Positions 46,182 through 56,550 of a DNA stretch of 64,000 nucleotides are shown piece after piece (the first letter of the stretch is position 1; every line of letters begins with the position of its first letter). The notes beneath the pieces are model-generated. The model ran no database searches. It was not told the origin of the DNA and was given only the letters and a program-made list of their open reading frames with translations. The DNA comes from Gammaproteobacteria bacterium (lineage in GTDB: Bacteria > Pseudomonadota > Gammaproteobacteria > Burkholderiales > Gallionellaceae), in contig JAHIZO010000005.1 of assembly GCA_018814405.1 (NCBI GenBank), positions 170,684 to 234,683 on the forward strand. The letters are read 5' to 3'. The translations under genes were made by a program, and so were the position numbers.

Positions 46182-47414
46182 TTGACTAAGCGTAGAGTCG
46201 TAGTGACCGGCCTTGGTGCGTTCACTCCCGTAGGTAACGGGGTGGCCGCAACATGGCAAAACATCGTGGCAGGCAAGTCTGGGATCGCTCGAATTACCCA
46301 ATTCGATCCCTCAGCGCTGGCCAGCCAGATAGCGGGCGAAGTCAAGGATTTCGATGAGACGCAATATATCCCGGCCAAAGATGCCCGGCGGATGGATCGA
46401 TTCATCCACTTGGGCATGGCGGCTGGGATAGAAGCGTTCAAGGATAGCGGGATCGAAGTTACTGAAGCCAACGCAGACCGAATCGGCGTCTGCGTAAGCT
46501 CGGGTATCGGCGGCCTGCCTAACATTGAACAAACGCAAAACGATTATCTTGCCGGCGGTCCTCGCAAGATATCTCCATTCTTTATTGCCGGAACCATCAT
46601 CAATATGATCTCCGGCAATCTATCCATCATGTTTGGTCTGCGCGGCCCGAACTTTGCTGTGGTCTCTGCCTGTACAACCGGCACCCACAGCATCGGCGAA
46701 GCCATGCGCATGATCCAGTATGGTGATGCCGACGCGATGCTTGCTGGTGGTGCAGAAGCTACCGTCTGCCAATTGGCGGTTGGAGGCTTTGCCGCTTCCC
46801 GCGCACTTTCTACTCGTAACGATGATCCTGCGACTGCCAGCCGCCCTTGGGACAAGGACCGTGATGGTTTTGTCATGGGTGAAGGCGCCGGTGTGTTGAT
46901 GCTGGAAGAGTATGAGCATGCCAAGGCGCGCGGCGCTAAGATATATGCCGAAGTGGCTGGTTACGGTATGAGTGCAGATGCGTACCACATCACCGCGCCA
47001 AACATGGATGGCCCAAAACGTAGCATGCAGAATGCCTTGCGCGACGCAGGCCTCAATGCAAACGATGTGCAATACGTCAATGCGCACGGTACTTCGACCC
47101 CGTTGGGCGACAAGAACGAATCCGAAGCCATCAAAGCAGCCTTCGGTGACCATGCCAAGAATCTGGTGGTGAATTCCACCAAGTCCATGACTGGTCATTT
47201 GCTGGGTGGTGCAGGCGGTATCGAATCGCTGTTCTGTGTGCTGGCTATTCATAATCAGGTCTCTCCACCAACCATCAACATCTTCGAGCAGGATCCGGAA
47301 TGTGATCTGGATTATTGTGCCAACACTGCACGTGACATGAAGATCGATGTGGCGGTTAACAACAACTTCGGCTTTGGCGGAACCAACGGCACGCTGGTGT
47401 TCCGTAAGGTTTAA
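46182..47414 (+). CDS. fabF: 3-oxoacyl-ACP synthase II
   Basis: A 410-residue elongating condensing enzyme (KAS II). Catalytic Cys in [14 protein letters not shown] (about residue 163) and the two His in [11 protein letters not shown] (about 303) and [10 protein letters not shown] (about 340) are present. The start is TTG at 46182 behind CGGAG. It follows acpP by 34 bases. Confidence 0.96.
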   Translation: MTKRRVVVTGLGAFTPVGNGVAATWQNIVAGKSGIARITQFDPSALASQIAGEVKDFDETQYIPAKDARRMDRFIHLGMAAGIEAFKDSGIEVTEANADRIGVCVSSGIGGLPNIEQTQNDYLAGGPRKISPFFIAGTIINMISGNLSIMFGLRGPNFAVVSACTTGTHSIGEAMRMIQYGDADAMLAGGAEATVCQLAVGGFAASRALSTRNDDPATASRPWDKDRDGFVMGEGAGVLMLEEYEHAKARGAKIYAEVAGYGMSADAYHITAPNMDGPKRSMQNALRDAGLNANDVQYVNAHGTSTPLGDKNESEAIKAAFGDHAKNLVVNSTKSMTGHLLGGAGGIESLFCVLAIHNQVSPPTINIFEQDPECDLDYCANTARDMKIDVAVNNNFGFGGTNGTLVFRKV

Positions 47415-47427
47415 CTCCCAGACCGTG

Positions 47428-48234
47428 ATGCTGGTCAACGGCAAACCGGCTGACACCATTTCAGTAGCAGATCGTGGGCTTTCCTATGGCGACGGCGTGT
47501 TTCGGACACTCCGTATCCAGCAGGGAAGCCCATTTTGTTGGCATCGCCAATACGATAAGTTGCGGCATGACTGCCAAGCTTTAGGGATTACATGCCCCGA
47601 CGAAGATATGCTCTTGCAGGAATTAAAGCAGTTGTCTGGGGCTGGCAGCGGTATTGCCAAGATCACGGTGACGCGTGGTATCGGAAAGCGTGGTTATGCT
47701 CCTTCATCGCAAGCTAACCCTACGCGCGTAGTTAGCTTCCATCCGGCGCCCAAATATGACGAAGCCTTATATGTGGATGGCATCACCCCCCATCTCTGTG
47801 ACTTGAAGCTATCCCGTCAGCCTCGATTGGCTGGCCTCAAGCATCTGAATCGTCTTGAAAATGTCCTTGCGGCAGGGGAGTGCCAGGCAGCCGGTGCTGT
47901 CGAAGGTCTTTTGGAAGACGAAGATGGTTTTGTCATATCAGGAACACGATCCAACTTGTTTGCGGTTTCCGGAGGAAAATTGTCGACCCCTGATCTGTCT
48001 GCCAGTGGCGTGGCAGGTGTGCAACGGGATCGGGTAATCGCTTGGGCTGCACAACATGGCGTTGAGTGCACCATCTCTCGAATGAAGATGACTGATCTGC
48101 TTGAGGCGGAGGAATTATTCCTGGTGAACAGTGTATTCGGCCTGTGGCCTATCGCCCGTTTGCATGCTAATGACTTTAGTCAGCGGCAAGTCTCGTTTCT
48201 AATCCAAACATGGTTGAATGATGCGCAGAACTAA
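47428..48234 (+). CDS. pabC: Aminodeoxychorismate lyase
   Basis: A 268-residue fold-type IV PLP enzyme that makes p-aminobenzoate for folate. Starts MLVNGKP at 47428; DRGLSYGDGVFRTLR is the N-terminal signature, the PLP lysine lies in GLKHLNRLENVLA (about residue 139) and SGTRSNLFAV is the cofactor phosphate site. Location between fabF and mltG is the classic one. The end overlaps mltG by 17 bases. Confidence 0.93.
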   Translation: MLVNGKPADTISVADRGLSYGDGVFRTLRIQQGSPFCWHRQYDKLRHDCQALGITCPDEDMLLQELKQLSGAGSGIAKITVTRGIGKRGYAPSSQANPTRVVSFHPAPKYDEALYVDGITPHLCDLKLSRQPRLAGLKHLNRLENVLAAGECQAAGAVEGLLEDEDGFVISGTRSNLFAVSGGKLSTPDLSASGVAGVQRDRVIAWAAQHGVECTISRMKMTDLLEAEELFLVNSVFGLWPIARLHANDFSQRQVSFLIQTWLNDAQN

Positions 48235-49228
48235 TAAACTGAATGTGATCCGCTCCCTGCTTGTTGTCCTGACTCTGAGTTTGGCATTTGTGAGCTATCA
48301 CCTGTTTTCAAACTTGTCGTTGGACACACTGCCGATAGAGTTCGAGATCGAGCAGGGAAGTACCTTAAAGCACACGACTGCTAAACTGAAGCAAGCAGGG
48401 GTACTGGAGAGCGACTGGTCGTTCATCTTGCTCGCTCGCGTGACGGGCAAAGCGAAGCGGATCAAGTTCGGAAACTATCTACTGGAAAAGCCTGTTTCCA
48501 GATATGAACTGTTGGATATGATCAGCGAAGGCAGAACCGACCAAAGTCAGATCCAGATTCGTATCATCGAGGGCATCACCTTCAAAGAATTGCGCAAGCA
48601 GATGGATGCGCATCCGAAGGTACGGCACGACAGCGCTGCCATGACGGAAGCCGAGCTACTACAAAGTATAGGTGCTACGGAACAGGCTGCCGAAGGGTTA
48701 TTTTTTCCTGATACCTACTACTTCGCTACCGGCAGCAGTGATCTGACCGTATATAAGCGAGCCTATCAGACCCTGCACAGCCATCTTGAGGCTGCATGGC
48801 AGCAGCGTGATCCAAAGAGCCAGCTGTCATCTCCCTATGATGCGCTGGTCCTTGCTTCCATCGTGGAGAAAGAAACCGGGAAGGCGACTGACCGCCCTAT
48901 GATCGCCACGGTATTTCTGAATCGCTTGCGTAGGGGAATGCGCTTGCAGACCGATCCAACGGTGATCTACGGCATGGGTGATGCCTTCGATGGCAATCTG
49001 CGCAAGCGCGATCTGAAAGCGGATACGCCCTACAACACCTATACTCGCTATGGCTTGCCCCCCACGCCGATCGCTTTACCCGGTCTGGAGTCGATACAAG
49101 CAGTGATGCATGAACCATTGGGTAAGCAACTGTACTTTGTGGCAAAAGGGGATGGCAGCTCGCATTTTTCCCACAGCCTGATAGAACACAACAAAGCGGT
49201 CATAGAGTACCAACTGAAGAGAAAATGA
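48218..49228 (+). CDS. mltG: Endolytic murein transglycosylase MltG
   Basis: A 336-residue YceG/MltG protein anchored by one N-terminal membrane segment (about 11-30). The LysM-like region precedes the catalytic domain with the active Glu in [16 protein letters not shown] (about residue 217) and [11 protein letters not shown]. It cuts nascent glycan strands in the periplasm. It overlaps both pabC and tmk, so the unit is tightly packed. Confidence 0.94.
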   Translation: MMRRTNKLNVIRSLLVVLTLSLAFVSYHLFSNLSLDTLPIEFEIEQGSTLKHTTAKLKQAGVLESDWSFILLARVTGKAKRIKFGNYLLEKPVSRYELLDMISEGRTDQSQIQIRIIEGITFKELRKQMDAHPKVRHDSAAMTEAELLQSIGATEQAAEGLFFPDTYYFATGSSDLTVYKRAYQTLHSHLEAAWQQRDPKSQLSSPYDALVLASIVEKETGKATDRPMIATVFLNRLRRGMRLQTDPTVIYGMGDAFDGNLRKRDLKADTPYNTYTRYGLPPTPIALPGLESIQAVMHEPLGKQLYFVAKGDGSSHFSHSLIEHNKAVIEYQLKRK

Positions 49229-49833
49229 GTAAAGCCAGATTCATCACATTCGAAGGCGTAGATGGGGCAGGGAAGAGCACCGGACTGGAATGGTTCGCCA
49301 ATGCCCTGCGTGAGCGCGGTGTCGACCTGCTGGTGACGCGCGAGCCGGGCGGCACACCACTGGGCGAGAAGCTGCGCGAACTGGTGCTGCATGAATCGAT
49401 GCATGCCGAGACCGAAGCTATGCTGATGTTCGCTTCGCGCCGCGAGCACGTTGAACAAGTGATCCGCCCAGCGTTGCAGCGCGGCACTTGGGTCATCTCT
49501 GACCGCTTCAGCGACGCCAGCTTTGCATATCAGGGCGGGGGTAGGGGAGTGCCGGTTTCCAAGCTGGAGCAATTGGAGCAATGGACGCACGGCGACTTGC
49601 AACCCGACCTTACCCTGCTATTCGATATTCCCATCGAGGTTGCCCGAGAGCGTCTAGCCAATAATGTGAGCTTGGATAAATTCGAGCGTGAAAAAGGCGA
49701 ATTCTTCGACAAGGTTCGCCAGGCGTATCTGGCCAGAGTCGCCAAAAATCCCCAGCGTTATGCTGTGATTCGCGCAGAAAAGTCGCTGAATGAAGTTCAG
49801 CAACAACTCGCAGATATTCTTGCATCACTTTGA
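49225..49833 (+). CDS. tmk: Thymidylate kinase
   Basis: A 202-residue kinase converting dTMP to dTDP. P-loop [11 protein letters not shown] (residues ~8-18), the DR(Y/F) motif in [18 protein letters not shown] and the LID region are present. The ATG overlaps the mltG stop by four bases; holB starts one base after the stop. Confidence 0.96.
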   Translation: MSKARFITFEGVDGAGKSTGLEWFANALRERGVDLLVTREPGGTPLGEKLRELVLHESMHAETEAMLMFASRREHVEQVIRPALQRGTWVISDRFSDASFAYQGGGRGVPVSKLEQLEQWTHGDLQPDLTLLFDIPIEVARERLANNVSLDKFEREKGEFFDKVRQAYLARVAKNPQRYAVIRAEKSLNEVQQQLADILASL

Positions 49834-49834
49834 T

Positions 49835-50842
49835 ATGAAACAACTATATCCATGGCAGACTGAATCTTGGCAAGCTTTGCGCAACTTGCGTGGTAGGTTG
49901 CCACACGCCGTGTTGTTGAAGGGCGCTCAAGGAATTGGCAAGCTAGATCTGGCATTGAATCTCGCTCAGTCTTTGTTGTGTGATTCGCCAACAACTGATG
50001 GCATGCCATGTGGAAACTGCGATTCTTGTCGCTGGTTCGAGCAGGAGAGTCACCCGGATTTTCGTTTGGTGCAGCCGGATGCTTTGTCCACTTCAGATGA
50101 AATAGAAGCGAAAGCAGGTAGCAAAAAGCCGTCTCGCGAGATCTCGGTTGATCAGATCCGTGCTTTGTCTGGTTTCGCCAACTTTTCGGCACACCGCGGT
50201 GGTTACCGCGTCGTAGTCGTCTATCCGGCTGAGGCGATGAACAACAATGCGGCCAACTCCCTGCTCAAGACGTTGGAAGAGCCAACGGATAAGTTGCTGT
50301 TTCTGTTGGTTACGCACAAGCCGCAGCAACTCTTGCCTACCATCCTAAGCCGCTGCTTGGCTTTCCCTGTTGCAACGCCCAGCAAGGAAGCTGGTATTGC
50401 ATGGCTGACACAGCAGGGAGTAAAAGATCCGGCACAGGCTTTGGCGCAAACTGGTTTTGCGCCGTTGCAGGCTTTGGGCTGGGCAGAGTCGGGTGAGGGG
50501 GCTGATGAGCGTAATACTCTGCTGGAAGCTATTCGCCAACCCTCCAAAATGGATGCCTTGGCATTGGCTGAGAAATTACAGCGCGGAATTCCGGTGCACA
50601 TCATCCACTGCTTGCAGCAATGGAGTCATGACCTGACCTCGGCTAAGTTGGCCGGATCGGTTCGATATTTCCCTGAACAATCAAAGGTATTGGAGAAGCT
50701 GGCGCAAAGCACAACCACGCCCGCATTGCTGCGTTTCCAGAAGGAATTGCAGGAAGCTCGCCGGGCCGCCTACCATCCGCTCAATCCCAGGCTATTCCTT
50801 GAATCCCTGCTGATGTCCTATCGTCAGCTATTCAATAACTGA
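49835..50842 (+). CDS. holB: DNA polymerase III delta' subunit
   Basis: A 335-residue clamp-loader subunit. AAA+ core with a P-loop-like GAQGIGKLDLAL (about residue 30), a zinc site made by CGNCDSC plus an upstream Cys (about 50-67), and the sensor-like NNNAANSLLKTLEEP. The ATG at 49835 lies just after the tmk stop; the frame is open upstream within tmk. A pilZ gene often found after holB is missing. Confidence 0.93.
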   Translation: MKQLYPWQTESWQALRNLRGRLPHAVLLKGAQGIGKLDLALNLAQSLLCDSPTTDGMPCGNCDSCRWFEQESHPDFRLVQPDALSTSDEIEAKAGSKKPSREISVDQIRALSGFANFSAHRGGYRVVVVYPAEAMNNNAANSLLKTLEEPTDKLLFLLVTHKPQQLLPTILSRCLAFPVATPSKEAGIAWLTQQGVKDPAQALAQTGFAPLQALGWAESGEGADERNTLLEAIRQPSKMDALALAEKLQRGIPVHIIHCLQQWSHDLTSAKLAGSVRYFPEQSKVLEKLAQSTTTPALLRFQKELQEARRAAYHPLNPRLFLESLLMSYRQLFNN

Positions 50843-50844
50843 AC

Positions 50845-51609
50845 ATGTTTATAGATTCCCACTGTCATTTGAATTTTCCCGGTTTGGTCGAGCAACTCGA
50901 CCAATTGTTGGTCAATATGAAGGAGAACCAGGTCAGTCATGCGCTTTGTGTGTCGGTTGAATTGCCCAGTTTTCCTGCAGTTCTAGCGTTGGCTGAAGCA
51001 CATGACAATCTCTATGCCTCTGTAGGCGTCCATCCAGACTATGAATTGGACGATGAACCTACTCAAGCTGAACTCGTAAAGCTGGCTCAGCATCCCAAAG
51101 TCATTGCGATCGGCGAGACTGGATTGGACTATTTCCGACTGACTGGCGACCTAGAATGGCAGCGTGAGCGTTTTCGTACCCATATTCGTGCCTCTCGTGA
51201 AAGCGGTAAGCCGCTGATCATCCATACACGCTCAGCTGCGGATGACACTTTGCGCATCATGGCCGAAGAAAATGCTGGCGAGGTCGGAGGGGTGATGCAT
51301 TGCTTCACTGAGAGTCTGGATGTGGCCAAGGCCGCCATCGATCTAGGCTTCCATATTTCGTTCTCAGGCATTCTGACCTTCAAGAAGGCAATCAGCATCA
51401 AAGAAGTCGCGCAGAATATCCCGCTGGATAAGATGCTCATCGAGACTGATTCCCCATACCTTGCACCGACACCGCATCGCGGCAAGACCAACCAGCCGGC
51501 ATTCGTAAAGCATGTGGCCGAAGAGATCGCCAAGCTGCGCAATATATCGGTGGAAGAAGTCGGGGTGGCTACCAGTCAGAACTTCAACAGATTGTTTAAT
51601 TTGCAGTAA
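50845..51609 (+). CDS. TatD family metal-dependent hydrolase (YcfH type)
   Basis: A 254-residue amidohydrolase-fold nuclease. Metal ligands: HCH in FIDSHCHLNFPG, Glu in IGETGLDYF (about residue 92), His in IIHTRSA and GVMHCF, and Asp in ETDSPYL (about 203). TatD relatives act as DNA 3'-exonucleases or tRNA proofreading enzymes. It follows holB by two bases and closes the operon. Confidence 0.92.
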   Translation: MFIDSHCHLNFPGLVEQLDQLLVNMKENQVSHALCVSVELPSFPAVLALAEAHDNLYASVGVHPDYELDDEPTQAELVKLAQHPKVIAIGETGLDYFRLTGDLEWQRERFRTHIRASRESGKPLIIHTRSAADDTLRIMAEENAGEVGGVMHCFTESLDVAKAAIDLGFHISFSGILTFKKAISIKEVAQNIPLDKMLIETDSPYLAPTPHRGKTNQPAFVKHVAEEIAKLRNISVEEVGVATSQNFNRLFNLQ

Positions 51610-51706
51610 CTGCTTATTTTGGTCTTTTTAGTCCCAATCCTGATTTGTGTTTATTGCGCATAATGTATATTATGTCAAATAGAAGATCGGCAGGAAGTAG
51701 ACAAAG

Positions 51707-51739
51707 AAAAAGCCAGCAAGGGTTACCTGCTGGCTTTTT
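51707..51739 (+). terminator. Terminator after the fab-tmk-holB-tatD operon
   Basis: Perfect 12-bp stem AAAAAGCCAGCA/TGCTGGCTTTTT with loop AGGGTTACC. It lies between tatD and the oppositely oriented tRNA-Val and may serve both. Confidence 0.9.
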
Positions 51740-51743
51740 AAAT

Positions 51744-51818
51744 TGGTGGGCGATACTGGGTTCGAACCAGTGACCCCTGCCGTGTGAAGGCAGTGCTCTA
51801 CCCCTGAGCTAACCGCCC
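51744..51818 (-). tRNA. tRNA-Val (CAC)
   Basis: 75 bases on the minus strand with acceptor GGGCGGT/ATCGCCC, encoded CCA and anticodon loop TTCACAC, giving CAC (Val, GUG). The T arm CTGGTTCGAACCCAG is canonical. Confidence 0.93.
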
Positions 51819-51930
51819 AATTTAGGGCGCGCATTTAATCACAGCCACCCAAACCGGTCAATTTGTTTCTCTGGTGAATCCAACCCTGTAGAATGCGCGC
51901 CTCATTCAAAGCCAGAATCAGGAAAGCAAC

Positions 51931-53328
51931 ATGACCGTCCGTACCCGTTTCGCTCCCAGTCCAACCGGATATCTGCACATCGGCGGCGCACGCACCGCTT
52001 TGTTCTCGTGGGCCTATGCCCGCAAGCATGGTGGCCAGTTCATCCTGCGCATTGAGGATACCGATGTCGAGCGCTCGACCCCAGAGGCTGTGCAGGCGAT
52101 TCTGGACGGTATGAACTGGCTGGGACTGAGTCATGACGAAGGCCCGTTCTATCAGATGCAGCGCATGCCGCGCTATAAAGAAGTCATCCAGCAGATGCTG
52201 GAATCCGGCCATGCCTATTATTGCTATACCTCGCCCGCCGAGTTGGACGCTATGCGTGAAGCGCAGCGTGCCCGTGGCGAAAAACCGCGTTACGACGGCA
52301 CTTGGCGTCCTGAGTCCGGCAAGACCTTGCCTGCCATCCCTGCCGGCATCAATCCGGTGATCCGTTTCAAGAACCCGACCGATGGCGTGGTCGGCTGGGA
52401 AGACATGGTCAAAGGCCACATCGAATTCAGCAACAGCGAGTTGGACGACCTGATCATCGCCCGTGGCGATGGCACGCCGACATATAACTTCTGCGTGGTG
52501 GTAGACGACTGGGATATGGGCATCACCCAAGTCATCCGTGGGGACGACCACGTCAACAATACCCCGCGCCAGATCAACATTCTCAAAGCCTTGGGCGCCA
52601 CAGTGCCCAGCTATGCCCACCTGTCGATGATCCTGGGCGACGACGGCACCAAGCTGTCCAAGCGCCACGGTGCGGTCAGCGTGATGCAATACGACGAGGA
52701 CGGCTATCTGGTGGAGGCGGTCATCAACTACCTCGCCCGCCTCGGTTGGTCGCACGGCGATGAGGAAGTGTTCTCGGTCGAGCAATTCTGCCAATGGTTC
52801 GATCTGGATCACATCACTGCGTCTGCCGCCCAGTTCAACACCGAGAAGCTGAACTGGTTGAACAACCACTACATGAAGCAAATGGACAACGACGCACTGG
52901 CAGCGAAGGTACGCCCGCGTCTGGAAGCACGCGGCATCACCGTCACCGACAGCCCCGCCCTCGCCTCTGTGGTCGGCTTATATAAAGAACGCGTATCCAC
53001 TTTGAACGAACTGGCCGATGCTGCCGAAGTGTTCTATATCGACCTGCATCCCGATGCAGCATTGCTGGAAGAACAACTCAGTGCAGAAGCTATTCCGGCG
53101 CTACGTGACTTCGCAGCAAAGCTCGCGACGGCAACTTGGGATGCACCTGCAATCAGCGCAGTGATCAAAGAGGTCATCACTGAACACGGATTGAAGATGC
53201 CGAAACTTGCTATGCCATTGCGCGTGATGCTCACTGGTCAGAAGCAAGCACCATCCGTCGATGCACTGGTCGTATTGTTCCCGCGTGAGATGGTTGTGCA
53301 GCGTATCGAGCAGAATCTCGCAAAATAA
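51931..53328 (+). CDS. gltX: Glutamate--tRNA ligase
   Basis: A 465-residue class I synthetase. HIGH motif as [12 protein letters not shown] (about residue 15) and KMSKS as GTKLSKRHG (about 240); the C-terminal helical anticodon domain follows. It charges tRNA-Glu, and two tRNA-Glu genes lie just downstream. The ATG follows AGGAAAG. Confidence 0.97.
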   Translation: MTVRTRFAPSPTGYLHIGGARTALFSWAYARKHGGQFILRIEDTDVERSTPEAVQAILDGMNWLGLSHDEGPFYQMQRMPRYKEVIQQMLESGHAYYCYTSPAELDAMREAQRARGEKPRYDGTWRPESGKTLPAIPAGINPVIRFKNPTDGVVGWEDMVKGHIEFSNSELDDLIIARGDGTPTYNFCVVVDDWDMGITQVIRGDDHVNNTPRQINILKALGATVPSYAHLSMILGDDGTKLSKRHGAVSVMQYDEDGYLVEAVINYLARLGWSHGDEEVFSVEQFCQWFDLDHITASAAQFNTEKLNWLNNHYMKQMDNDALAAKVRPRLEARGITVTDSPALASVVGLYKERVSTLNELADAAEVFYIDLHPDAALLEEQLSAEAIPALRDFAAKLATATWDAPAISAVIKEVITEHGLKMPKLAMPLRVMLTGQKQAPSVDALVVLFPREMVVQRIEQNLAK

Positions 53329-53393
53329 CTGCCTGAGCGCTTTACAAGGTTGGGGTGCATCAATATAATGCGCGCTCTTTTCGGGGCCACCTG

Positions 53394-53469
<76 letters not shown>

Positions 53470-53490
53470 AGAAAAGAAGCAGTAAACGAA

Positions 53491-53566
53491 GTCCCCATCG
53501 TCTAGAGGCCTAGGACACCGCCCTTTCACGGCGATAACACGAGTTCGAATCTCGTTGGGGACGCCA
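53491..53566 (+). tRNA. tRNA-Glu (TTC), copy 1
   Basis: 76 bases with acceptor GTCCCCA/TGGGGAC, encoded CCA after G73 and anticodon loop CTTTCAC, giving TTC (Glu). Identical to the copy at 53641. Confidence 0.95.
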
Positions 53567-53605
53567 AATACAGTTGCCCAGTGTTTGCGCTGAGGCAACA
53601 AGACA

Positions 53606-53630
53606 AATAGCCCTCTAGGGCTATTTTGTT
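53606..53630 (+). terminator. Terminator between the two tRNA-Glu genes
   Basis: 9-bp stem AATAGCCCT/AGGGCTATT with a 2-base centre, then TTGTT. It suggests that the second tRNA-Glu has its own promoter or depends on read-through. Confidence 0.7.
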
Positions 53631-53640
53631 ATAGATCAAA

Positions 53641-53716
53641 GTCCCCATCGTCTAGAGGCCTAGGACACCGCCCTTTCACGGCGATAACACGAGTTCGAAT
53701 CTCGTTGGGGACGCCA
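53641..53716 (+). tRNA. tRNA-Glu (TTC), copy 2
   Basis: Identical over 76 bases to the copy at 53491, anticodon TTC. The pair looks like a recent tandem duplication. Confidence 0.95.
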
Positions 53717-53747
53717 AATTAGTTGCATCATTCAGCGTGCGACAAAC

Positions 53748-53768
53748 AAAAGCCCTTCGGGGCTTTTT
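53748..53768 (+). terminator. Terminator after the tRNA-Glu pair
   Basis: Stem AAAAGCCC/GGGCTTTT closed by a stable C(TTCG)G loop and followed by T. It lies between the tRNA genes and the convergent DUF1840 gene. Confidence 0.9.
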
Positions 53769-53784
53769 GTATTTCAGCCCTACC

Positions 53785-54081
53785 CTATTTCCACGATACG
53801 AAGACTTTGTCCTTGGCCGCGGCGGTCAGCAGTTCGATGAGCGGTAGTGCACGATTCTTCAAGCTCACGTTCGGCTCGTCTGCATCTTTGTTCGCAGTTG
53901 TTGCCGCGGAAGGGTTGGCAGAGACCGCAGCCATCAAGCGCTCCAGCGCCGCGGGCACATCTTCAGCGCGGATCGCGCCGGGCACAGTAGCGCTGTGCCC
54001 CATCATCTTGAGCATAGAAAGTCCGACGTCCCCGAACATGGTGATGTCTGCATAGGATTCGGTGGTAAAGGTCACGAGCAT
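53785..54081 (-). CDS. DUF1840 family protein
   Basis: A 98-residue protein starting MLVTFTTESYADITMFGD, followed by LLKMMGHS-type and TVPGAI segments, typical of DUF1840, a small betaproteobacterial family of unknown function. No signal peptide or membrane segment. AAGGAGAA precedes the ATG. It lies 52 bases after the symporter gene on the same strand. Confidence 0.85.
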   Translation of the reverse strand: MLVTFTTESYADITMFGDVGLSMLKMMGHSATVPGAIRAEDVPAALERLMAAVSANPSAATTANKDADEPNVSLKNRALPLIELLTAAAKDKVFVSWK

Positions 54082-54133
54082 GGAAATTCTCCTTGAATGA
54101 AAAGTACGATTGCCCGAGTAGTTTCATAGACCG

Positions 54134-55558
54134 TCATTGATTGTTACCAGCCACGGCTGGAACGTTCCTCTTGCTGGCGAATAAGCTGCTGGAAAGCACC
54201 ATAAGCCCAGCCAAGATACCCGGCATCCCTTCATAGAGCGCGTTATGCCAGCCTAGGAAACGCCACAGTATGGCAACGAGCAAACCTGTTGTGATCGCCA
54301 AGATACTCGCTTTCGTGCCCGGCTTCCCGCCTAACGCGAGCACGATCAGCAATGGTGCGAATGCGCTCGCCAATCCAGACCATGCCATGATGACCAAGTT
54401 GAATACGCTTTGCTCGTTCAGCAACGCCCATAGCAGCGCGATCAAAGTGATACTTGCCGTACCGGCTTTGAGCACCATGGTGTTCTCTATCTTGTGCGGC
54501 AGCAGATCATGGGTGAGCGCCGAGGAGCAGCTCAGGATCAAAGAGTCCGCGGTCGAGATCGTCGCGGCGAATATCCCTGCCAATATCACGCCGACCACAG
54601 CAGGAGGAAGTATCTGCAATGCCATAGTCGGCAAGGCCAGTTCCGCATCGAACGAACCCGTGTCAGACAGATAGATACGGGACAGCATGCCGACCCCGGT
54701 CGCCATCGAATAAAAGACGGAGAACCACAAGTAGTACCACAGGCGCGCTTGGTTCATTTTGGCCCCATCACTGAGCGTCATGAATCGCACCATGATATGC
54801 GGCTGCCCGATGACCGAAAGCCCGGCGAATCCCCAGCCGACAGCGAACAGCAGGCCGCCGAGGAATCCGGGTACAGCCATATCTTTGGGGAACCAGTCCA
54901 TAAAGCCAGGCACATCGTTCATTTGGGTGATGGCCGCGCCCACGCCGCCCAGGCTGGAAGTCGCCACGACCAGCAACAAACCCATCGCCAAGATCATGAC
55001 CACAGATTGCGCCGCATCGGTCCAGATGGATGCGCGTATCCCGCCTGAAAAGCAGTAGGCCATTACCAGTAGCGCGCCCATGACCGCACCGGACCATGAA
55101 GGCCATTCGAGCAACACATGTAGCGCCTTGCCGCCTGCGACCAGTTGGGCACTGGCATAGGCAAGCATGAACAGCAGTGCGATGCCGCCGATCACGGACT
55201 GTAAAACACGCCCTTGTCCGCCATGCCAGCGGCTCAGCACGCCCGCGAAACTGGCCTCGCCCGTCTTCTGGGTCGCGGCTCTTAAGCGGGCATGGATGAA
55301 GGTGGATGAAAGGAAGTCACCGGCGATCCAGCCTATCATCAGCCAGATGGAAGCCAAACCGGTCGCATAGGTGTAACCGATCACGCCGATGAACATGAAG
55401 CCACTGTTATTTGTTGCGACGGCCGACAAACCGACCAGAGAGGGTGCTACAGATTTGCTGGCAAGATAATAATCCTGCTTGGTGTGCTTGCTGCTGAAGA
55501 TGGAAGCGATGCCGATGGCTGCGAATACAAACATAAAAAGCACAAAAGTAATAATCAT
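54134..55558 (-). CDS. Sodium:solute symporter (SSS family, PutP-like)
   Basis: A 474-residue inner-membrane transporter with about 13 membrane segments. Family features: DYYLASKSVAPSLVGLSAVATNNSGFMFIG near the N-terminus (the sodium-site region) and a GWGFAGLSVIGQPHIMVRFM segment (about residue 235) that resembles the PutP signature. It most likely imports proline or a related small organic solute with sodium. The substrate cannot be fixed. It is not next to a putA or regulator gene. Confidence 0.87.
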   Translation of the reverse strand: MIITFVLFMFVFAAIGIASIFSSKHTKQDYYLASKSVAPSLVGLSAVATNNSGFMFIGVIGYTYATGLASIWLMIGWIAGDFLSSTFIHARLRAATQKTGEASFAGVLSRWHGGQGRVLQSVIGGIALLFMLAYASAQLVAGGKALHVLLEWPSWSGAVMGALLVMAYCFSGGIRASIWTDAAQSVVMILAMGLLLVVATSSLGGVGAAITQMNDVPGFMDWFPKDMAVPGFLGGLLFAVGWGFAGLSVIGQPHIMVRFMTLSDGAKMNQARLWYYLWFSVFYSMATGVGMLSRIYLSDTGSFDAELALPTMALQILPPAVVGVILAGIFAATISTADSLILSCSSALTHDLLPHKIENTMVLKAGTASITLIALLWALLNEQSVFNLVIMAWSGLASAFAPLLIVLALGGKPGTKASILAITTGLLVAILWRFLGWHNALYEGMPGILAGLMVLSSSLFASKRNVPAVAGNNQ

Positions 55559-55716
55559 CCGCCGTCGTTCCCCTTTAATCGATGTTGGCCCGAATCGGCC
55601 ACAAATCCCCTATTCCATTTACCCTAACATATAGACGAACATATGCAACCCGCAGCCTGGGTGAATGCATTGGATTCGGTGGATTACGGCATCAGCTATC
55701 AGCTTGGCCTAGCTCG

Positions 55717-56130
55717 CTACGCCGCAAGCGGCCATTGCCACTTCTGTGACAATTGGTACTTTTGAGGCAACAGATCGGTCAGCTCACGCTGTACTTGGAT
55801 ATTGTGTTCCTCATAGACCGCGTTGGCGCTCAGGGCCAACACTTCGTCCAGATTCTCCAGCACCTTCTCGCCCTGCCATACCCAGTCCACCGGCAAACAA
55901 ACCTCGTTTTCCTTGCCGGTCGGAAATTCAGACTGCACGACTCCGATGGCTTTGATATGGAGCCTCGATTCCGGACTGGTGTATTTGATGAATACGATAT
56001 CCATGTGCCTGATCGGCGAAACGATGGCGTGCACATCGCTGCGCCCGTTCGGCATGCGCGGCAAACAGACTATTTTGTTTTCAATGAAACCTTGGGCATT
56101 GTGTTCGTCGAATCCGAAGAATGTGGACAT
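55717..56130 (-). CDS. Hypothetical protein
   Basis: A 137-residue soluble protein behind a strong AAGGAGG five bases before the ATG, so it is a real gene. It has a beta-rich middle (HMDIVFIKYTSPESRLHIKAIGVV, then VDWVWQGEKVLENLDE). This is loosely like small EVE/PUA-type domains, but I cannot assign a family. It stands alone between the symporter and DUF3820 genes; no partner is obvious. Confidence 0.8.
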   Translation of the reverse strand: MSTFFGFDEHNAQGFIENKIVCLPRMPNGRSDVHAIVSPIRHMDIVFIKYTSPESRLHIKAIGVVQSEFPTGKENEVCLPVDWVWQGEKVLENLDEVLALSANAVYEEHNIQVQRELTDLLPQKYQLSQKWQWPLAA

Positions 56131-56327
56131 GACAGCCTCCTTTTCAATTTGGAATCAGCTGGCCTGCAGGCTTTTCGAACCATGCGAGGTCACTTCTCTG
56201 TGATCTCAAACTTGAACTGCATCCAGAATTGGATCCAGCATTGCCACGCGCCAGCGAACCGTGGCTAACATGTCATTTCACTATACATAACCGAGTTAAT
56301 TAGTCAAGAATAACTCTTGCGAAATAA

Positions 56328-56540
56328 CTATTTATTGCGAAGCGGATCGAGCAATGAAGAAAGACCGTTGTGATCCAGCTCGTGCATCAGTGCCAGCAAC
56401 CGGCCCAGCTCCCCTTTCGGGAAGCCGGTGCGCGCTATCCAGTTCAGATAGTTGCCCGGCAGGTCGGCGATCAGCCGACCCTGATGTTTACCGTAAGGCA
56501 TGGTGCGGGTCACCAGCAGTTGCAGTGCTTCCGGTTTCAC
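56328..56540 (-). CDS. DUF3820 family protein
   Basis: A 70-residue protein with the family signature TMPYGKHQGRLIADLP-NYLNWIARTGFPKGELG. This family is common in proteobacteria and is sometimes listed as a putative quorum-sensing-regulated factor; its role is not known. It lies 10 bases after tex on the same strand. Confidence 0.88.
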   Translation of the reverse strand: MKPEALQLLVTRTMPYGKHQGRLIADLPGNYLNWIARTGFPKGELGRLLALMHELDHNGLSSLLDPLRNK

Positions 56541-56550
56541 GCTTGAACCA

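Noticed and set aside
51835..52881. 348-codon open frame opposite gltX
   Set aside because: gltX has intact HIGH and KMSKS motifs; the antisense frame has no protein-like features.
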